Positions 63,001 through 64,000 of a stretch of 64,000 nucleotides of DNA are shown here, in pieces (position 1 is the stretch's first letter; every line of letters begins with the position of its first letter). Below the pieces are notes generated by a model, which was given only the letters and a program-made list of their open reading frames with translations, made no database searches and was not told where the DNA came from. Position numbers and translations under genes: made by a program. Source of the stretch: SM1-73 sp964588305 (lineage in GTDB: Bacteria > Zixibacteria > MSB-5A5 > SM1-73); contig CAZPOP010000005.1 in assembly GCA_964588305.1 (NCBI GenBank), positions 1 through 64,000 of the forward strand, given 5' to 3'.

Positions 63001-63389
63001 TTTCCATCCGGATACCAGTCCAGGACCCAATCGTCTATTTGAATTCCACCGGAGGCACCCTCAGCTCCCGGATGATAAGTGAGACGACGTGGTTCTCCAC
63101 CATCCGTCGGAATGACGTACACATCGGCATTGCCGTCATAGGCTCCGGTGAAGGCGATCAATTTCCCATCAGGTGAAAATTTAGGAAAAAGCTCCGCACC
63201 TGGATGAGATGTTAGCTTGCGGGCCACACCCCCCTGGCTGGATACCAGCCAGAGGTCGCCGGCATACACAAAAACGACCTTGTCCTTGTGTATGTCTGGA
63301 AAGCGCATCAGACGGCCTTCCTCAGCGTAAGCATGACCAACTAACAACAAAACCAATAACACCAATACGAGGACTTTAGAATTCTGCAT
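60090..63389 (-). CDS. Tricorn protease (S41-type), first copy
   Basis: This 1099-residue exported protein has a signal peptide (VLVLVLLVLLLVGHAYAEE). Two beta-propeller regions of the WD/PD40 type lie at about 25-600 (FSPDGKLIAFTG, WSPDGEWIAYLSDRTG). An acidic-lysine linker (EKGKDEDEDKDNEDEDKEKD-like, about 550-590) is unusual in length. A tricorn C1 region and PDZ (YLIAVDGEEV) follow. The S41 core has CSHTY (Ser-His) and nucleophile Ser in AGSGGDALPF, with GTRTWGG. It degrades peptides. SD AAAGGAG precedes the ATG. A second copy lies upstream. Confidence 0.95.
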   Translation of the reverse strand: MQNSKVLVLVLLVLLLVGHAYAEEGRLMRFPDIHKDKVVFVYAGDLWLVSSQGGVARKLTSHPGAELFPKFSPDGKLIAFTGAYDGNADVYVIPTDGGEPRRLTYHPGAEGASGGIQIDDWVLDWYPDGKAILFRSSREAFPTSKLYRINLEGDFPEALKLPEAGMASFSPDGKKMAYNRKSREFRTWKRYKGGTAQDIWIYDLKTDAVDRITDWEGTDNAPMWSGDKIYFTSDRDHTLNVYCFDLATKTTRKITNHQDYDVKWPSLGATAIVYENGGYLYVLNLTDEKTKKISVEIPAERILTRPNWEKVSDLIIDFSLSPSAKRALFSARGEVFTVPEEKGEVRNVTETPTIREIYSAWSPDGEWIAYLSDRTGEYELYVRTQDGIGEEKRITTDGDCYRFPPVWSPDSKKLLYSDKKLRLYYVDIDEREPVLIDRAEVSEIHDYAWSSDSKWVAYAKNNPAYFASVHLYSLDKKKVYQITGDLTDDFSPVFDPEGKYLYFVSARTFSPTFSDFEHSYVYRNTRNIYLVTLQADSLSPFAPESDEEKGKDEDEDKDNEDEDKEKDEKKKDKDEDEEKSKDIQIDLDGIDQRIVGVPIQPGNYVGLNATKEKLFYLSLPAIYEPGSNSGSQNDLHMYDMEKREDETILADINDYDISQKGDKIIYRSQDTYGIIDAKSGKNKVGDGKINTGGMEMKVDPRGEWEQMFNEAWRLERDFFYDPNMHGVDWKMMKKRYGELLPHLAHRWDLNYLLGELIGELCCSHTYVGGGKMPKIESVDIGLLGADLEPDRKAGYYRFKKIYKGENWEDDRRAPLTEPGVDVKEGDYLIAVDGEEVRYPANPYGFFEKTVGRQVKIKVNDKPSADGAREVTVKPTSSEYMLRYLDWVETRRLMVDEATEGRVGYIHVPNTSLFGLNEFSRSFFAQARKEGLIIDVRYNGGGMIPDMFIEHLQRNLMSLWAPREGQIWRTPNVALFGHMVCVINEYAGSGGDALPFYFREQGLGPLIGTRTWGGLVGLTRGLGLMDGGRVTFPEFAFFNLKGEWDVENHGVDPDIEVDNRPDLVIKGRDPQLEKAIEVVLKKMKEEPKELPERPPFPIKK

Positions 63390-63652
63390 GCCTCAACTCC
63401 TTTGTTTGTTTATTATTATTTGGGAAAGTCTTTCGATTCTCTCGCGGGAACTTTTCTCATGACTTTTCATCCGTCTTCTGAAATTACCCACACGCTGCCC
63501 CGTTTAGACAGATGCGACTGCTGCGCTACAAACACCTCTTTTATATACTTGTCTCATTTTCGAAAGTTCTACTTTTTTTCAATAATGAGTCCATTATCCT
63601 GGTCGGTCCATCTCTAACCGGTCTCCGAAAAGCTGCTGAAAGAGGATAATTT

Positions 63653-63751
63653 GGAGTGTTCACCTTTAGGTGAACCACATAGGAGTTCATTGATTTTCGA
63701 GGCGTCTTCTGCAGGATCTACGGGAGAAGTCAAGCTGAAGCTTGACACTCC
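63653..63751. repeat. Head-to-head pair of ACTCC-tagged palindromes between tricorn genes
   Basis: GGAGT, GTTCACCTTTAGGTGAAC (63658-63675); 53 bp further GTCAAGC, TGAA, GCTTGAC (63729-63746), then ACTCC. The left copy is nearly identical to the one at 21805. It lies in the 460-bp spacer between the two tricorn genes; the rest of the spacer shows nothing. Confidence 0.8.
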
Positions 63752-63852
63752 ATGATGACCTTTCTCCGAATGTGACTTTACCAGGGTTCCATTCAGGATC
63801 AACATGTCAGTATGTCATCCTCAGTTGCTGGCAAGGGAGTCAGGAGACATTT

Positions 63853-64000
63853 TCAATCTCTGACTGGATAAGGCGGCCTTTCGGGAAGTTTTCTGGGCTC
63901 CTCTTCGAGCTTTTTCATGATGATCTCAATGGCTTTCTCCAGCTGGGGGTCACGGCCGTCAACGACCAGATCCGGTGGATTGTCCACCTCGATGTCCGGA
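63853..64000 (-). CDS. Tricorn protease, second copy, 3' end only
   Basis: Stop at 63853-63855. The last 48 residues visible read PDIEVDNPPDLVVDGRDPQL then EKAIEIIMKK and LPERPPYPVRD, aligning with the first copy's end (PDIEVDNRPDLVIKGRDPQL, LPERPPFPIKK). It is a tandem paralog and continues beyond the window. Confidence 0.93.
   Translation of the reverse strand, partial: PDIEVDNPPDLVVDGRDPQLEKAIEIIMKKLEEEPRKLPERPPYPVRD

Noticed and set aside
1..64000. tRNA or rRNA genes
   Set aside because: I looked for T-loop motifs such as GGTTCGAATCC with matching stems and for rRNA-like blocks and found none.

Overview
The window looks like a chromosomal segment of an uncultured Gram-negative bacterium of the FCB superphylum. 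Candidate phylum Zixibacteria or a close relative is my best guess, made by inference and not proven. The reasons are many secreted proteins ending in the NPFNP-type beta-sandwich sorting domain, dockerin-like pairs with the pattern GDxNxDxxIDxxDxxYLxNYLFxGG, VGIGTTSP-repeat surface proteins, FG-GAP proteins, DUF2723 membrane proteins and tandem tricorn proteases. Outer-membrane hallmarks (MacA/MacB, TonB-ExbB-ExbD, lipoboxes) are present. Coding strands switch often, TTG starts with good Shine-Dalgarno sites recur, and no rRNA, tRNA, CRISPR array, phage or insertion sequence was seen. || Layout. 1-7.2 kb: an envelope cluster on the plus strand with the end of a MacA-like adaptor, MacB, a zf-HC2 anti-sigma-like protein, a Spy/CpxP-like small periplasmic protein, a DUF5659 protein, a secreted protein built of six LTxxQ-containing repeats, then two lipoproteins. 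7.2-9.2 kb: a TonB-ExbB-ExbD energy module. 9.4-13.9 kb: a pentapeptide-like membrane protein, an SDR, a SagB-type nitroreductase and a zinc alcohol dehydrogenase. 14-27 kb: large secreted proteins (C25-like protease with a propeller and dockerin, FG-GAP protein, VGIG/beta-helix protein, dockerin plus cohesin-like protein), with an isochorismatase-like hydrolase, a NYN protein and a candidate small RNA between them. 27.8-29.2 kb: purF. || 29.4-51.7 kb is the most coherent block. It holds two paralogous type IV pilins, each behind a near-consensus sigma-54 promoter with a shared upstream dyad; an NtrC-type sigma-54 activator; a prepilin peptidase; a PAS histidine kinase; two DUF2723 GT-C-like membrane proteins flanking the pilins; GT87, GT2 and GT4 glycosyltransferases; and a nucleotide-sugar set (LegB-like 4,6-dehydratase, sugar-1-phosphate nucleotidyltransferase, DegT aminotransferase) followed by ATP-grasp, FemAB-like, flippase-like and methyltransferase proteins. 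I read it as a candidate pilin expression and glycosylation locus. || 52-57 kb, minus strand: signal peptidase I, a PqqD/M50 protease/HlyD fusion, and a TPR protein. 57-64 kb: a small cysteine-rich secreted protein, a deletion-fused PAS/receiver relic, a 39-residue zinc-finger-like peptide, and two tandem tricorn proteases (the second cut by the window end). || Scattered through the intergenic DNA are short palindromes whose stems vary but which keep an ACTCC tag, often as head-to-head pairs (REP/REPIN-like). One forms the 3' end of a glycosyltransferase gene. A 226-228 bp unit repeated three times lies before the methyltransferase gene.
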